Positions 45,382-54,788 of a stretch of 64,000 bases of DNA are shown here, piece after piece. A program made the position numbers and the translations under genes. How positions within the stretch are numbered: position 1 is the stretch's first letter; each line of letters begins with the position of its first letter. Source of the stretch: Denitrificimonas caeni. GTDB taxonomy: Bacteria > Pseudomonadota > Gammaproteobacteria > Pseudomonadales > Pseudomonadaceae. The notes under the pieces were generated by a model, which saw only the letters and a list, made by a program, of their open reading frames with translations, had not been told where the DNA came from and searched no databases. Location of the stretch: assembly GCF_905120345.1 (NCBI RefSeq), contig NZ_CAJHOA010000007.1:62001-126000 (forward strand). Direction: 5' to 3'.

Positions 45382-46323
45382 TTAAGCCTCTTCACTTAAC
45401 ATTTTTTCAGCCATACGCTCGGCAGTCGCCATGCCAGCAGAAGTCATGATGTCTAGATTACCGGCATACTCAGGCAGGTAGTGCGCCGCGCCTTCAACTT
45501 CTAAATAAATAGAGGTTTTCAAGCCTGAAAACTTACCGTGGCCAGGAATATTTAATGGCTGGTCTTCTGGGATCACATCAAACTGGACAGTTTGCTTGAG
45601 TCTATAACCGGGCACATAGGCATTAACCGCTTTTTCCATTTCTAAAATAGAGGCTTCAACTGCACTTTGATCAGCTGCTTCAGACAGCACAAAAACCGTG
45701 TCGCGCATAATCAACGGCGGCTCTGCAGGGTTCATAATAATGATCGCCTTGCCTTTTGCAGCCTTACCAATCACTTCAATTGCCTTACTGGTGGTTTCAG
45801 TAAACTCATCAATATTGGCACGGGTACCAGGTCCTGCTGACTTTGAAGAAATTGAGGCAACAATTTCCGCATAATGCACCTTAGCAACGCGTGACACAGC
45901 AGCAACCATAGGTATTGTTGCTTGGCCGCCACAGGTCACCATATTGACGTTTAACTCATCAATGTGTTCTTCGCCATTGATCACAGGTATACAGTACGGA
46001 CCAATCGCCGCAGGCGTCAGATCAATCAGACGAATATTGGGTTTGATTGAACGTAACAACTTGTCATTTTCTATATGCGCGGAGGCTGATGTTGCATCAA
46101 AAACAAATTCAATATCCTTGAACACATCCATCCTAGTGAGTCCTACAACACCTTCATGTGTTGTAGCGACACCTAAACGAGTAGCACGAGCTAAGCCATC
46201 CGACTTAGGATCAATACCAACCATCGCACCCATTTCTAAGTGCTTACCATGCCGCATGATCTTGATCATAAGATCAGTGCCAATATTGCCCGAGCCAATA
46301 ATAGCTACCTTGATTTTTTTCAT
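45382..46323 (-). CDS. mhpF: Acylating acetaldehyde dehydrogenase
   Basis: 313 residues. NAD-binding [15 protein letters not shown] at the N-terminus, catalytic Cys in [10 protein letters not shown] near 131, and [17 protein letters not shown] near 162. It converts acetaldehyde and CoA to acetyl-CoA in complex with MhpE. It is in the order D-F-E as in many aromatic lower pathways. Length is standard for the family. Confidence 0.96.
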   Translation of the reverse strand: MKKIKVAIIGSGNIGTDLMIKIMRHGKHLEMGAMVGIDPKSDGLARATRLGVATTHEGVVGLTRMDVFKDIEFVFDATSASAHIENDKLLRSIKPNIRLIDLTPAAIGPYCIPVINGEEHIDELNVNMVTCGGQATIPMVAAVSRVAKVHYAEIVASISSKSAGPGTRANIDEFTETTSKAIEVIGKAAKGKAIIIMNPAEPPLIMRDTVFVLSEAADQSAVEASILEMEKAVNAYVPGYRLKQTVQFDVIPEDQPLNIPGHGKFSGLKTSIYLEVEGAAHYLPEYAGNLDIMTSAGMATAERMAEKMLSEEA

Positions 46324-46354
46324 ATTAAAATGCTCTTAGAGTTGGGCTGATCAA

Positions 46355-47149
46355 TCACTCAGCTGAAAAATTTACTGCCACTTGGCCAATGCCTTCAATT
46401 ATTGCTTCAAAGCGATCACCTGCGCTGACCTCGACCATAGGGCCAAGTGCTCCAGTTAAAATGATATCTCCGGCTTTTAAGGGTTCGCCTAAACGCGCCA
46501 TGGTTTGTGCTAACCAGGCTGCTGCATTGAGGGGATGACCTAAACATTCCGCACCACTACCACTAGAAACATGATCACCATTGCGCGTCATACTCATGAC
46601 AGCCTTACGCATGTCCGTTGCTTCCAAGCGAATCGCAGGCCCACCTAAGACAAAACAACCACTCGACGCATTATCTGCAACAGTATCGACAAAACCTATA
46701 TTCCAGTTTGCAATCCTCGATCCCACAATTTCTAACGCCGGTAATACCCAGCCCGTAGCGCCAAGCACCTCAGCAAAAGTGGTATCGATATTGGGCAAAT
46801 CCTTATCAAGAATAAGAGCAATTTCTGCTTCTACTTTTGGCTGCAACACCGAAGAAAACGCAACAGTCTGATTATCGCCGTGGCACATATCTGCAAACAG
46901 AGTACCGAAGTCCGGTTGATCAACACCGAGCTGTACTTGTACCTTAGGATTGGTTAAACCGATCTTGCGCCCAACGACACGACGACCGCTCGCAACTGCG
47001 TGAGCGACATTGAGACGCTGAATAGCATAAGCAGCCTCATCGTCATCTTCACCGATCTCCTCGCGCAAAGGAGAAATTGCTACTCTGCTTGCTTCTGCTT
47101 CACGCAGCTTCGCAGCCCATTGTTCTATTTGTTTTTGGGTCACACTCAT
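46355..47149 (-). CDS. mhpD: 2-hydroxypenta-2,4-dienoate hydratase
   Basis: 264 residues from ATG 47149 (AGAGG site upstream); the longer ORF has no start signal. Conserved hydratase segments are [23 protein letters not shown] near 60, EAEIALIL near 107 and [13 protein letters not shown] near 195. It adds water to 2-hydroxypentadienoate produced by MhpC. First gene of the D-F-E transcription unit, with its own regulon-type promoter. Confidence 0.94.
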   Translation of the reverse strand: MSVTQKQIEQWAAKLREAEASRVAISPLREEIGEDDDEAAYAIQRLNVAHAVASGRRVVGRKIGLTNPKVQVQLGVDQPDFGTLFADMCHGDNQTVAFSSVLQPKVEAEIALILDKDLPNIDTTFAEVLGATGWVLPALEIVGSRIANWNIGFVDTVADNASSGCFVLGGPAIRLEATDMRKAVMSMTRNGDHVSSGSGAECLGHPLNAAAWLAQTMARLGEPLKAGDIILTGALGPMVEVSAGDRFEAIIEGIGQVAVNFSAE

Positions 47150-47214
47150 ATATACCTCTGAGCTTGATAAACCTTTGAACTGAGTCAAAAGTTTATTTTT
47201 TATAAGTCGACCCA

Positions 47215-47295
47215 ATGCTAGAAGTACACACACCCAGCAGCGCTCCATTGCGTTACTCAATTATCCCGCAAGCGCTTATATTTGATATAGATCAA
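47215..47295 (-). promoter_or_regulatory. Regulon promoter 4: tandem AraC/XylS-type box, -10 and Anr-like palindrome (mhpDFE)
   Basis: Plus-strand order: ATGCTA (-10 TAGCAT on minus) at 47215-47220; half-site GCTCC-N6-TTAC at 47242-47256; half-site TATCC-N6-CGCT at 47262-47276; then TTGATatagATCAA at 47282-47295, a perfect Anr/FNR-type consensus. It is strikingly like promoter 2: GCTCCATT-N3-TTAC occurs in both. Confidence 0.72.
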
Positions 47296-47355
47296 GAGTT
47301 CATCAAAGTCATTAGCTAAGTCAAATACAGAGTATAAATATACAAATAAAATACT

Positions 47356-48216
47356 TTAATTAATTTTTAGATAATCCAACACCAAAGTATTAAATCGATC
47401 CGCATATTCCCACTGTACCCAATGCCCACAGTTATTAAAAATATGTAACTCGCTGTTCGGAATATTAGCGAGCAAACGTAAACCTAAATCCATTGGTACG
47501 AAACGGTCGTTACGCCCCCAAATTATTAACGTTGGCGCACTGATACTACTTAAACAGTCAGTTACATCAGGAAACTGGCGCGGATTGAGTTCTAAACTTT
47601 TAATAAAGTTTTTTAAGTGTTCTTGATTAATTAAAATATTTTCTAATCGACCGACAATAAGCTCTGGCGTTAAATCCTTAGGATCGTAAACAAAAACATC
47701 CATCATTTTTTGTACATTTTCCTGACTTGGGTGACGATAAACGCTCTGCAGTAACTTAATACCTTCTGTTGGCATGGGCACAAAAGGACTTGCTCCTCCT
47801 GTTCCACCACCCATTAAGATAATTCGATTGGCTGCTTGTGGATACGCTAACGCAAATGCTACTGCGCTATGGCCGCCCATAGAGTTACCAATGAGGTGCA
47901 CTCGGGTTATATTTAACTTATCTAAAAGTCCTTTTAGAACTCTGGAATTAAGTTTAGAGCGCGATTCAGTACAAATAATACTATCGCTTTTACCCCATCC
48001 TGGGCAGTCCATCAATATCACCCGATAGCCACTCGTGACTAAGGGTTCAATATTACGATTAAAGTTAGACCAACCACTGGCACCAGGACCCGAGCCGTGC
48101 AACATAACCACAACGTCATCGCTCTCACCACAATCATGGTAGTGAATATTTAGATTAACGCCTTTATCTTCAACGTTGGCAAAGCAACTTGTATTATTAT
48201 CATTATATTTATACAC
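47356..48216 (-). CDS. mhpC: 2-hydroxy-6-oxonona-2,4-diene-1,9-dioate hydrolase
   Basis: 286 residues. [14 protein letters not shown] near 39, nucleophile [10 protein letters not shown] near 110, Asp in WGRNDRFVP near 234 and His in NCGHWVQW near 262. It hydrolyses the MhpB ring-cleavage product to 2-hydroxypentadienoate and succinate. It lies 18 bp after mhpB in the same unit, which supports the MhpC name over the other two paralogues. Confidence 0.92.
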   Translation of the reverse strand: MYKYNDNNTSCFANVEDKGVNLNIHYHDCGESDDVVVMLHGSGPGASGWSNFNRNIEPLVTSGYRVILMDCPGWGKSDSIICTESRSKLNSRVLKGLLDKLNITRVHLIGNSMGGHSAVAFALAYPQAANRIILMGGGTGGASPFVPMPTEGIKLLQSVYRHPSQENVQKMMDVFVYDPKDLTPELIVGRLENILINQEHLKNFIKSLELNPRQFPDVTDCLSSISAPTLIIWGRNDRFVPMDLGLRLLANIPNSELHIFNNCGHWVQWEYADRFNTLVLDYLKIN

Positions 48217-48234
48217 AGTATTCTCTTACTCTAA

Positions 48235-49185
48235 TTAACACTTAGATAAAGGATAAGCACTTAAAGAGCCAAAACCTGCTATCCACTCTGGAATGGGCCG
48301 ATAATATTTATCAGTCGTCTGGTAAGAACCAAAACTTGATAATGCTGCAAATGCGGCAACCCAGGTTTTTATCTCGTGAGTGGACTTACCAGCCCGATCT
48401 GATAACTCTTGATTGATAACACTATCTAATATTTGCAGATCTCCCTTCTCCAACACCGAGAGAAAGTATTGATCCCATCCAGGATTTAACGGATGTAATG
48501 AACTTTGATCTTGGCTAAATATTTTTGCCGCATTGATAACTCTTTGCGTGCGGGCCTCACGCTCATCCGCAGGCAAGTGTCGACCGCTACCTTTTAACCT
48601 GTCAGCCATCAAGCCATCAACTTTTGCTAGCTCCGGTACCGGTGGTTGATGTGAAAGTCCACCCGATCCTAAGAACAGTACCCGTTTATCCAGCAAACTG
48701 GCCCATTGCCCAATAGCTTCACCCAGTAAACGCGCGCGCTGAAAGCTCGGTAATGGCGTCGCTACCGAGTTTATAAAGACTGGAATCACTGGGATTTTTT
48801 GTAAACCACCAATTAAAAACTCCAAAGGCTGGGTGGCGCCATGATCAAGTTGCATACGATATGACACAGCGCTATCGATACCACGCTCTAGAACAGCGGT
48901 AGCACATGACTCAGCCAAAGCTTGCGGCACTAATAATGGCCCCGCTAGCGTGCCAAAATCGCCGATCGCATGCGCTACTGTGCCAATACAAAACGATGGC
49001 ATCACGTCGTAGAAAAAACCATTGTAGTGATCGGGGGCAAACAGAATAATTAAATCAGGCGCAAAAGCAGCAATGCGCTGACGTGCGTCGCTAATCACTG
49101 TATTGACCTCTTCAAGTACGCTTTGCTCAGGATCCACATGCCCAAATAAAGGCGAGTGAGACATGCAATGCAGATACGCTTTCAT
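48235..49185 (-). CDS. mhpB: 2,3-dihydroxyphenylpropionate 1,2-dioxygenase
   Basis: 316 residues, class III (LigB-fold) extradiol enzyme. It is closely similar to E. coli MhpB throughout: the start ([11 protein letters not shown]), [45 protein letters not shown] and the end ([17 protein letters not shown]). The His residues in [11 protein letters not shown] and SGGLSHQPP correspond to active-site positions. It cleaves 2,3-dihydroxyphenylpropionate using Fe(II). No mhpA hydroxylase is in the window, so its substrate must come from another route. Confidence 0.95.
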   Translation of the reverse strand: MKAYLHCMSHSPLFGHVDPEQSVLEEVNTVISDARQRIAAFAPDLIILFAPDHYNGFFYDVMPSFCIGTVAHAIGDFGTLAGPLLVPQALAESCATAVLERGIDSAVSYRMQLDHGATQPLEFLIGGLQKIPVIPVFINSVATPLPSFQRARLLGEAIGQWASLLDKRVLFLGSGGLSHQPPVPELAKVDGLMADRLKGSGRHLPADEREARTQRVINAAKIFSQDQSSLHPLNPGWDQYFLSVLEKGDLQILDSVINQELSDRAGKSTHEIKTWVAAFAALSSFGSYQTTDKYYRPIPEWIAGFGSLSAYPLSKC

Positions 49186-49234
49186 CTTTAAATACTCGCG
49201 TGGCTATTCAATTTTTTATAAGAATTATTGCTTG

Positions 49235-49296
49235 AGAATAAGTCACACAATGAGAAAAGACGTACCAATGACTGGCGTAGCTATCCATCTAGCGCA
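49235..49296 (-). promoter_or_regulatory. Regulon promoter 5: tandem AraC/XylS-type box and -10 (mhpBC)
   Basis: Plus-strand order: AGAATA (-10 TATTCT on minus) at 49235-49240; half-site GTACC-N6-TGGC at 49262-49276; half-site TATCC-N6-CGCA at 49282-49296. Spacing between half-sites is 20 bp and the -10 starts 22 bp after the box. CTATCCATC-Y-AGCGCA is shared with the Rieske promoter at 34339-34354. No Anr-like palindrome follows. Confidence 0.72.
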
Positions 49297-49360
49297 TTTA
49301 AATAAAGTCTAGAGAGAAATTATTTTCACTAAAAAAAAGCGTTATTCGACGTACTTATAG

Positions 49361-50062
49361 TCACTTAGCAGTGTCATTAATTAAGTACAAGCACGCCTGT
49401 TGCAGATATACAGCGATATATTCCGCACTAGCAATTGGCAAGTGTGGCACTTCTGCTAAGCACGGTGCTGGCATATGCAGCCGTAAAGTCGCGAGGTTTT
49501 CGGTGAGACGCGCGCAGTTCGGGTCCACCACATTAGCCACCCAACCGGCCAGCTCCAGTCCATCATTGAGAATGGCTTGCGCACTTAACAGGGCATGGTT
49601 AATGCAACCTAGTTTAACGCCGACCACCAAGACGACCGGCAGCTGCAGAGCGATCGCAAGATCTGATAAAAACTCAGTCGCAGAAATGGGTACACGCCAA
49701 CCACCGGCACCTTCAATCAAGGTGAAATCGGCTTGCTCCTGCAGGATCACCTGCGCAGCACGGTATAAATCGCTTACACTGAGTTCAACATCGGCTTCCT
49801 CTGCAGCAATATGCGGAGCAATCGCTGGAGCAAAGGCATAGGGATTAACCTCAGAATAGGGCAGCTGCACTGTACTTTGCGCGATTAATGCCAAAGCATC
49901 ACTATTACGCAAGCCTTCCGCCGTCATCTCTGAACCGGACGCTATCGGTTTCATCGCTAAGGTGCTGCGCTGTTGCTGTTTGGCTGCATATAACAAGCCG
50001 GCAGCAATACTGGTTTTACCGGCATCAGTATCAGTACCGGTAATAAAATAAGCTTGCGCCAT
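49361..50062 (-). CDS. bioD: Dethiobiotin synthetase
   Basis: 233 residues from ATG 50062. P-loop FITGTDTDAGKTSIAAGLL at the N-terminus, KPIASG near 47 and EGAGGWRVPIS near 113. It closes the ureido ring of dethiobiotin using ATP and CO2. Last gene of the biotin operon; its start lies 2 bp from the bioC stop. Confidence 0.95.
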   Translation of the reverse strand: MAQAYFITGTDTDAGKTSIAAGLLYAAKQQQRSTLAMKPIASGSEMTAEGLRNSDALALIAQSTVQLPYSEVNPYAFAPAIAPHIAAEEADVELSVSDLYRAAQVILQEQADFTLIEGAGGWRVPISATEFLSDLAIALQLPVVLVVGVKLGCINHALLSAQAILNDGLELAGWVANVVDPNCARLTENLATLRLHMPAPCLAEVPHLPIASAEYIAVYLQQACLYLINDTAK

Positions 50063-50064
50063 AG

Positions 50065-50871
50065 TTAATTCTCTTTGCGTAATACGCCATAGATAACCTG
50101 CCAAGTAGCCGGCAAGCCTTGAGTCTGGCGATAGCCTTCATAAGTATCTAATAAGCGTTGAAAACCTTGCCGGCTGACTAAGCCTTGCGCCCGTCCAGCT
50201 TGCAGATGATCCGCGCCTAAATGCTTCAGTTCATGGGTTAGATCACGCACTTTGGCGTAATGGTAGGTATGCGTATGGCAATGCAGATCCAGCACCGGTA
50301 AACCACTACTGAGGGTTAAGTCTTGATACTGGCTCAGCGCTCTGAATTGATTGACGTGTGAGGCGTTATCCACCGCTTGCCAACTGTTGCGCAACTCAAT
50401 CAGCGAGCCGTCCGCCAGACTGCTAAATAACAACACGCCACCGGGTTTGAGCACCCGTTTTATTTCACTCAGCACACTGGAAAAATCGCTACACCATTGC
50501 AAAGCAAGACTACTAAACACCAGATCTTGGCTATTATCTTGCAACGGTAACTGCTCAGCATCCGCACAGATATAGCTGAGTGTCGGGCAACGTTTACGGG
50601 CAACATTTAACATGCCCTCAGCCAGGTCTAGGCCAAGACCCTGTGCGTTCGGCCAACGTTGTTGTAACTGCTCGCAGAAATGTCCTGTGCCACAGCCGAT
50701 ATCCAGCCACTGCGATACGGGGACCTGGGCCTGTTGCCGAGGTAACAGGCTTAATAACCGTGCTCCGACCGCGCGTTGAAATTCGGCAACGCTGTCATAG
50801 GTTGCTGCAGCCCTTGAAAAGGCCGCTGCCACCTGTTGCTTGCATTGCGGTGCAGCAGGGCGCTCAAGCAT
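50065..50871 (-). CDS. bioC: Malonyl-ACP O-methyltransferase
   Basis: 268 residues from ATG 50871, or 271 from a GTG at 50880. SAM motif I WLDIGCGTGHFCEQL near 55, then GLDLAEGML and FSSLALQWCSDF, which is diagnostic of BioC. It methylates malonyl-ACP so that the fatty-acid machinery can build pimeloyl-ACP. Either start overlaps the bioH end, so translation is coupled. Confidence 0.94.
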   Translation of the reverse strand: MLERPAAPQCKQQVAAAFSRAAATYDSVAEFQRAVGARLLSLLPRQQAQVPVSQWLDIGCGTGHFCEQLQQRWPNAQGLGLDLAEGMLNVARKRCPTLSYICADAEQLPLQDNSQDLVFSSLALQWCSDFSSVLSEIKRVLKPGGVLLFSSLADGSLIELRNSWQAVDNASHVNQFRALSQYQDLTLSSGLPVLDLHCHTHTYHYAKVRDLTHELKHLGADHLQAGRAQGLVSRQGFQRLLDTYEGYRQTQGLPATWQVIYGVLRKEN

Positions 50872-51592
50872 GCTGGCCACTTATGATAAAAGAAACGATA
50901 CGTTGCGCCAGCAACTGTGGTTGATCAAATACACTGGCATGACTCTGTCCCAATAACTCAACGGTTGCGTACGGATTTAGATCAGCCAAGCTCGCGCTAG
51001 CAGCGGGCGGTAACAACGCATCAGCGTCCGCCAATAAATGCAACTGCGGACCGGCAAAGGCGCTAATAGCGGCACGATTATCGAGCTCAGCCAGCAGATC
51101 TAAACCCGCTAAAGCACCGGCTGAGTCAGCCAACAGAGCCATCTCTAGCAACTGCCGTGAGAGTTGCCGTGGTTGCTTTGCACCTTGACTACAGAGCAGC
51201 GTAAAGCGTTGTAACCCAGCAGCAAAATCAGTACGACACAGCTCGTGAAACGCGCTGAAAGTAGCCTCAGTCATCGCCATTGGCCACGTATCACGTGCGA
51301 CAAAGCAGGCATTACTGGCATAACTGATCAAGCCAGCGCAGCCTGATTGGCGCTGTGCCGCCAAAGCGGTGGCTAACATACCGCCCAGCGACCAGCCCAG
51401 CAGCCAGCAGTCATTCGGCAATTGTTGATCCAATTGCTCGATCACCGCCGCCGCCTCTTTACCGCTCATATCCGGCAGCGCTTGAATCTGTACGGTAAAG
51501 TCCGGCAGTGCTGCATATAGCTCTTCAGCCAACGCCTGCAACGGCACTACACCTAAGCCCCAGCCCGGGAGCAAGACAATCTGCTTACTCAT
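50864..51592 (-). CDS. bioH: Pimeloyl-ACP methyl ester carboxylesterase
   Basis: 242 residues from ATG 51592 (the adjacent ATG at 51595 is equally possible). LLPGWGLGV at the N-terminus, nucleophile GWSLGGMLA near 80 and the C-terminal HASVFDQP His. It releases pimeloyl-ACP from its methyl ester, ending the BioC-BioH cycle. It overlaps the end of bioF by 8 bp. Confidence 0.94.
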   Translation of the reverse strand: MSKQIVLLPGWGLGVVPLQALAEELYAALPDFTVQIQALPDMSGKEAAAVIEQLDQQLPNDCWLLGWSLGGMLATALAAQRQSGCAGLISYASNACFVARDTWPMAMTEATFSAFHELCRTDFAAGLQRFTLLCSQGAKQPRQLSRQLLEMALLADSAGALAGLDLLAELDNRAAISAFAGPQLHLLADADALLPPAASASLADLNPYATVELLGQSHASVFDQPQLLAQRIVSFIISGQHA

Positions 51593-52751
51593 CATCTGCC
51601 TCCAATTGACAGGCAGCCAAGCCATCGAGTAATTGCTGCACCTGCTCTGCGCTATGCCCTGCAGTTAGGGTAATCCGTAAACGTGCACTACCAGCAGGCA
51701 CGGTCGGCGGACGAATCGCTCCGACGAGAATCCCCTGCTCTCGCAACTGCGCCGCTACCGCCATCGCGTGAGCGCTGTCACCAATAATAATCGGCTGAAT
51801 TGGCGTGGGACTGTCCATTAAGTTCAAGCCTAAGGCCTGCGCGCCCTGACGAAACTGCGCAATCAACTGCTGCAGGTGCTCACGACGCCACTGCTCGTTT
51901 TGCAGCAACTCTAGGCTGGCCAGCGTCGCGCATGCGACAGCCGGCGGGGAACTGGTGGTGTAAATATACGGCCGAGCAAATTGGATCAAAGTTTCAATTA
52001 ATTCTGCACTACCCGCCACAAAAGCTCCGGAGGTGCCAAAAGATTTGCCTAAGGTGCCGACCAATACCGGCACATCCTCTGCACTCAAGCCATAGTGCTC
52101 AAGCAAACCACCACCTGTTGCGCCCAACACGCCAAAACCATGGGCATCGTCTACCATTAGCCATGCATCATGGGCTTTGGCCTGCGCCGCCAACTCAGGT
52201 AGCGGCGCAAGATCACCATCCATACTAAACACGCCATCAGTGACCAGCAGAATATTGCCCTGGGCACGCTGCAAGCGCTGCTTCAAACTATTTAGATCAT
52301 TATGTAAATAACGACTAAAACGCGCGCCCGATAACAGCCCGCCATCCAATAAAGAGGCATGGTTTAACCGATCATGCAATACGCTATCGCCTTGGCCAAC
52401 CAATGCGGTAATCACCGCCAAATTGGCCATATAACCGCTGCTCATTAACAGCACGCGCTCACGGCCAGTAAACGTAGCTAAGGCCAGCTCAAGTTGATGA
52501 TGGGGTTCGCTATGGCCTAGCACTAAATGCGACGCACCACCACCTACACCCCAACGCGCAGCGCCTTGTTGCATAGCCTCCACGACTGCAGGGTGATTGG
52601 CTAAACCTAGGTAATCATTGGATGAAAAAGCCAAATAGTCTTTGCCATCCATCTGTACCACAGGCCCCTGTGGGCTTTGCAGTAATGGCCGTTGACGGTA
52701 AAGATTATCGGCCTGCCGGGCAGCCAAGCGTGCAGCAAGATCAAAGCTCAT
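51585..52751 (-). CDS. bioF: 8-amino-7-oxononanoate synthase
   Basis: 388 residues, PLP alpha-oxoamine synthase. [12 protein letters not shown] near 43, [10 protein letters not shown] near 202 and PLP Lys in GTLGKSFG near 234. It condenses pimeloyl-ACP with alanine. The order bioB-bioF-bioH-bioC-bioD is typical of Pseudomonas. Confidence 0.96.
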   Translation of the reverse strand: MSFDLAARLAARQADNLYRQRPLLQSPQGPVVQMDGKDYLAFSSNDYLGLANHPAVVEAMQQGAARWGVGGGASHLVLGHSEPHHQLELALATFTGRERVLLMSSGYMANLAVITALVGQGDSVLHDRLNHASLLDGGLLSGARFSRYLHNDLNSLKQRLQRAQGNILLVTDGVFSMDGDLAPLPELAAQAKAHDAWLMVDDAHGFGVLGATGGGLLEHYGLSAEDVPVLVGTLGKSFGTSGAFVAGSAELIETLIQFARPYIYTTSSPPAVACATLASLELLQNEQWRREHLQQLIAQFRQGAQALGLNLMDSPTPIQPIIIGDSAHAMAVAAQLREQGILVGAIRPPTVPAGSARLRITLTAGHSAEQVQQLLDGLAACQLEADDE

Positions 52752-52831
52752 GACAATCCAAAATAAAGAGAGTGGGTAGTGGCCACAGTAATGAGCGGCA
52801 AGCTGTTAAGCCTGCACGCCCAAGCAGTCAT

Positions 52832-53890
52832 TTAATGGGTGGCAGCATCGTAAAACAGCTTAGAATCACGCTGCTCAATAATCGCGTGTTCAATCGCCGC
52901 CTGATGCACCTCATCAGCATATTCTTCACGGGCTTCTGGTTTGATGCCGAGACGGGCAAATAACTGCATGTCCTTATCTGCTTGTGGATTGGCGGTGGTC
53001 AGAAGTTTTTCACCGTAGAAAATCGAGTTGGCCCCGGCTAAAAACGCCAGTGATTGCATCTGCTCGTTCATTTGCTCACGGCCTGCGGACAAACGCACAT
53101 GGGATTTAGGCATCATAATCCGCGCTACGGCGAGCATACGGATAAAATCAAATGGATCGACATCTTCCGCATTTTCCAACGGCGTGCCTGCAACTTTAAC
53201 CAGCATATTGATCGGCACACTTTCTGGGTGCTCTGGCAAATTAGCCAATTGAATCAATAAGCCGGCACGGTCAGCAATGGACTCGCCCATACCCAAAATA
53301 CCACCCGAACAGATTTTCATCCCAGCATCGCGCACATAACTGAGGGTCTGTAAGCGTTCCGCATAGGTACGTGTGGTAATAATATTGCCGTAAAACTCAG
53401 GCGAGGTATCGAGGTTATGGTTGTAATAATCCAAACCGGCATCCGCCAAAGCCTTAGTTTGTGCTTCATCCAGCTTACCGAGAGTCATGCAGGTTTCCAT
53501 GCCCATGGCCTTAACGCCCTTAACCATTTCCAAGACATAGGGCAGGTCTTTAGCCGAGGGATGCTTCCACGCTGCGCCCATGCAAAAGCGCGTTGAGCCA
53601 ATGTCTTTGGCGCGCTTGGCTTCTTCTAAAACCTTCTGCACCTCCATCAGCTTTTCTTTATCCAGCCCAGTGTTGTAGTGCCCAGACTGCGGACAATATT
53701 TGCAGTCTTCTGGACACGCACCGGTTTTAATCGACAGCAAGGTCGAAACCTGCACACGATTGGCATTAAAATGCCTACGGTGTACGGTTTGCGCATGGAA
53801 AATCAGGTCGTTAAAAGGCTGTTGTAATAAAGCAGTGACTTCGGCAAGTGTCCAGTCGTGGCGGGTCACAGCGTTAGGGCTGGTGTTCAT
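52832..53890 (-). CDS. bioB: Biotin synthase
   Basis: 352 residues. Radical-SAM motif [10 protein letters not shown] near 53-62, the usual FCMGAAWK and NHNLDTS segments, and C-terminal [12 protein letters not shown]. It inserts sulfur into dethiobiotin using [4Fe-4S] and [2Fe-2S] clusters. First gene of the operon and divergent from comF. Confidence 0.97.
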   Translation of the reverse strand: MNTSPNAVTRHDWTLAEVTALLQQPFNDLIFHAQTVHRRHFNANRVQVSTLLSIKTGACPEDCKYCPQSGHYNTGLDKEKLMEVQKVLEEAKRAKDIGSTRFCMGAAWKHPSAKDLPYVLEMVKGVKAMGMETCMTLGKLDEAQTKALADAGLDYYNHNLDTSPEFYGNIITTRTYAERLQTLSYVRDAGMKICSGGILGMGESIADRAGLLIQLANLPEHPESVPINMLVKVAGTPLENAEDVDPFDFIRMLAVARIMMPKSHVRLSAGREQMNEQMQSLAFLAGANSIFYGEKLLTTANPQADKDMQLFARLGIKPEAREEYADEVHQAAIEHAIIEQRDSKLFYDAATH

Positions 53891-53923
53891 GGATTATCCT
53901 TTTTATCGGCCGTTAACTTTTTA

Positions 53924-53949
53924 TTAGCAGTTAAGCGGCGGGCTGCTAA
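53924..53949. promoter_or_regulatory. Inverted repeat in the bioB/comF divergent region
   Basis: TTAGCAG at 53924-53930 and CTGCTAA at 53943-53949 flank a 12-bp spacer within the 106-bp gap. It may be an operator or simply a hairpin. It does not match the BirA operator consensus. Confidence 0.3.
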
Positions 53950-53996
53950 ACTTCAGGCATGCAGGATGCATTAGCAATAATATTCAAGGAGACGCC

Positions 53997-54740
53997 ATGA
54001 GTTGTCAACCAGATCTTCTTTCTAAGGTTTACCATTGGCTAAAAAACAAACAACCCTGTTTGCTCTGTGATGCGCCAAGCCAGCGGTTAATTGCTCTATG
54101 CGACGACTGTGAAGCGGAACTCCCTTGGCTCGAGTGGCGCTGCTCACAATGTGCACTACCGATGCCCAATCATCAGGCGCTTTGCGCTGATTGCACACAT
54201 AATCCGCCATTATTTAGCAAAGTTATTACTCCACTGCAGTTTAGCTTTCCAGTCGATACCCTCATCAGCCGCTTTAAGTATCAAGAAAACTGGCCTTACG
54301 GACAACTACTCAGCACCTTACTGGTGCAGTATTTAGAGTATTACTTTGATGAGGGCGGGCAGCGGCCTGATCTCATATTAGCGGTGCCACTCGCTCAACG
54401 TCGGCAACGTCAGCGTGGTTATAACCAAGCACAAATGATCTGTGATTGCTTATCGAAAGCGCTACGTTTGGAGAATCCGCGACAGCTCTTATTACGTACG
54501 CGCGAGACCATCAGCCAACAAGGTCTGAATGCTAAGGCTCGGCGCGACAATCTACATAATGCGTTTGCTCTAAGTGAGCCAGAGCAGGTGAAAAATAAAC
54601 ATATTGTTTTGGTCGATGATGTACTGACCACAGGGACCACATGCTCAATCATCAGCAGTCTATTACTGAAGCATGGCGCTGCACGGGTTGAGGTCTATTG
54701 TTTAGCTCGAACCGGTAAGCCACACACCGTAGAGCTGTAG
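53997..54740 (+). CDS. comF: ComF family phosphoribosyltransferase-like protein
   Basis: 247 residues. An N-terminal zinc-finger-like region has CxxC pairs (CLLCD, CDDC, CSQC, CADC, residues about 20-65). A PRTase domain carries the PRPP-loop motif VLVDDVLTTGTTCS near 210 and RRQRGYNQAQ near 137. Homologues take part in DNA uptake and ssDNA handling. Location next to bioB is standard in Pseudomonas. Confidence 0.92.
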   Translation: MSCQPDLLSKVYHWLKNKQPCLLCDAPSQRLIALCDDCEAELPWLEWRCSQCALPMPNHQALCADCTHNPPLFSKVITPLQFSFPVDTLISRFKYQENWPYGQLLSTLLVQYLEYYFDEGGQRPDLILAVPLAQRRQRQRGYNQAQMICDCLSKALRLENPRQLLLRTRETISQQGLNAKARRDNLHNAFALSEPEQVKNKHIVLVDDVLTTGTTCSIISSLLLKHGAARVEVYCLARTGKPHTVEL

Positions 54741-54788
54741 CAGGTCATGACAACACCACCTACCAGCTCTACGCTTAAGCGCAACGAC

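Noticed and set aside
53891-53996. BirA operator upstream of bioB
   Set aside because: The inverted repeat present (TTAGCAG/CTGCTAA) does not match the known BirA TTGTAAACC-type half-site.
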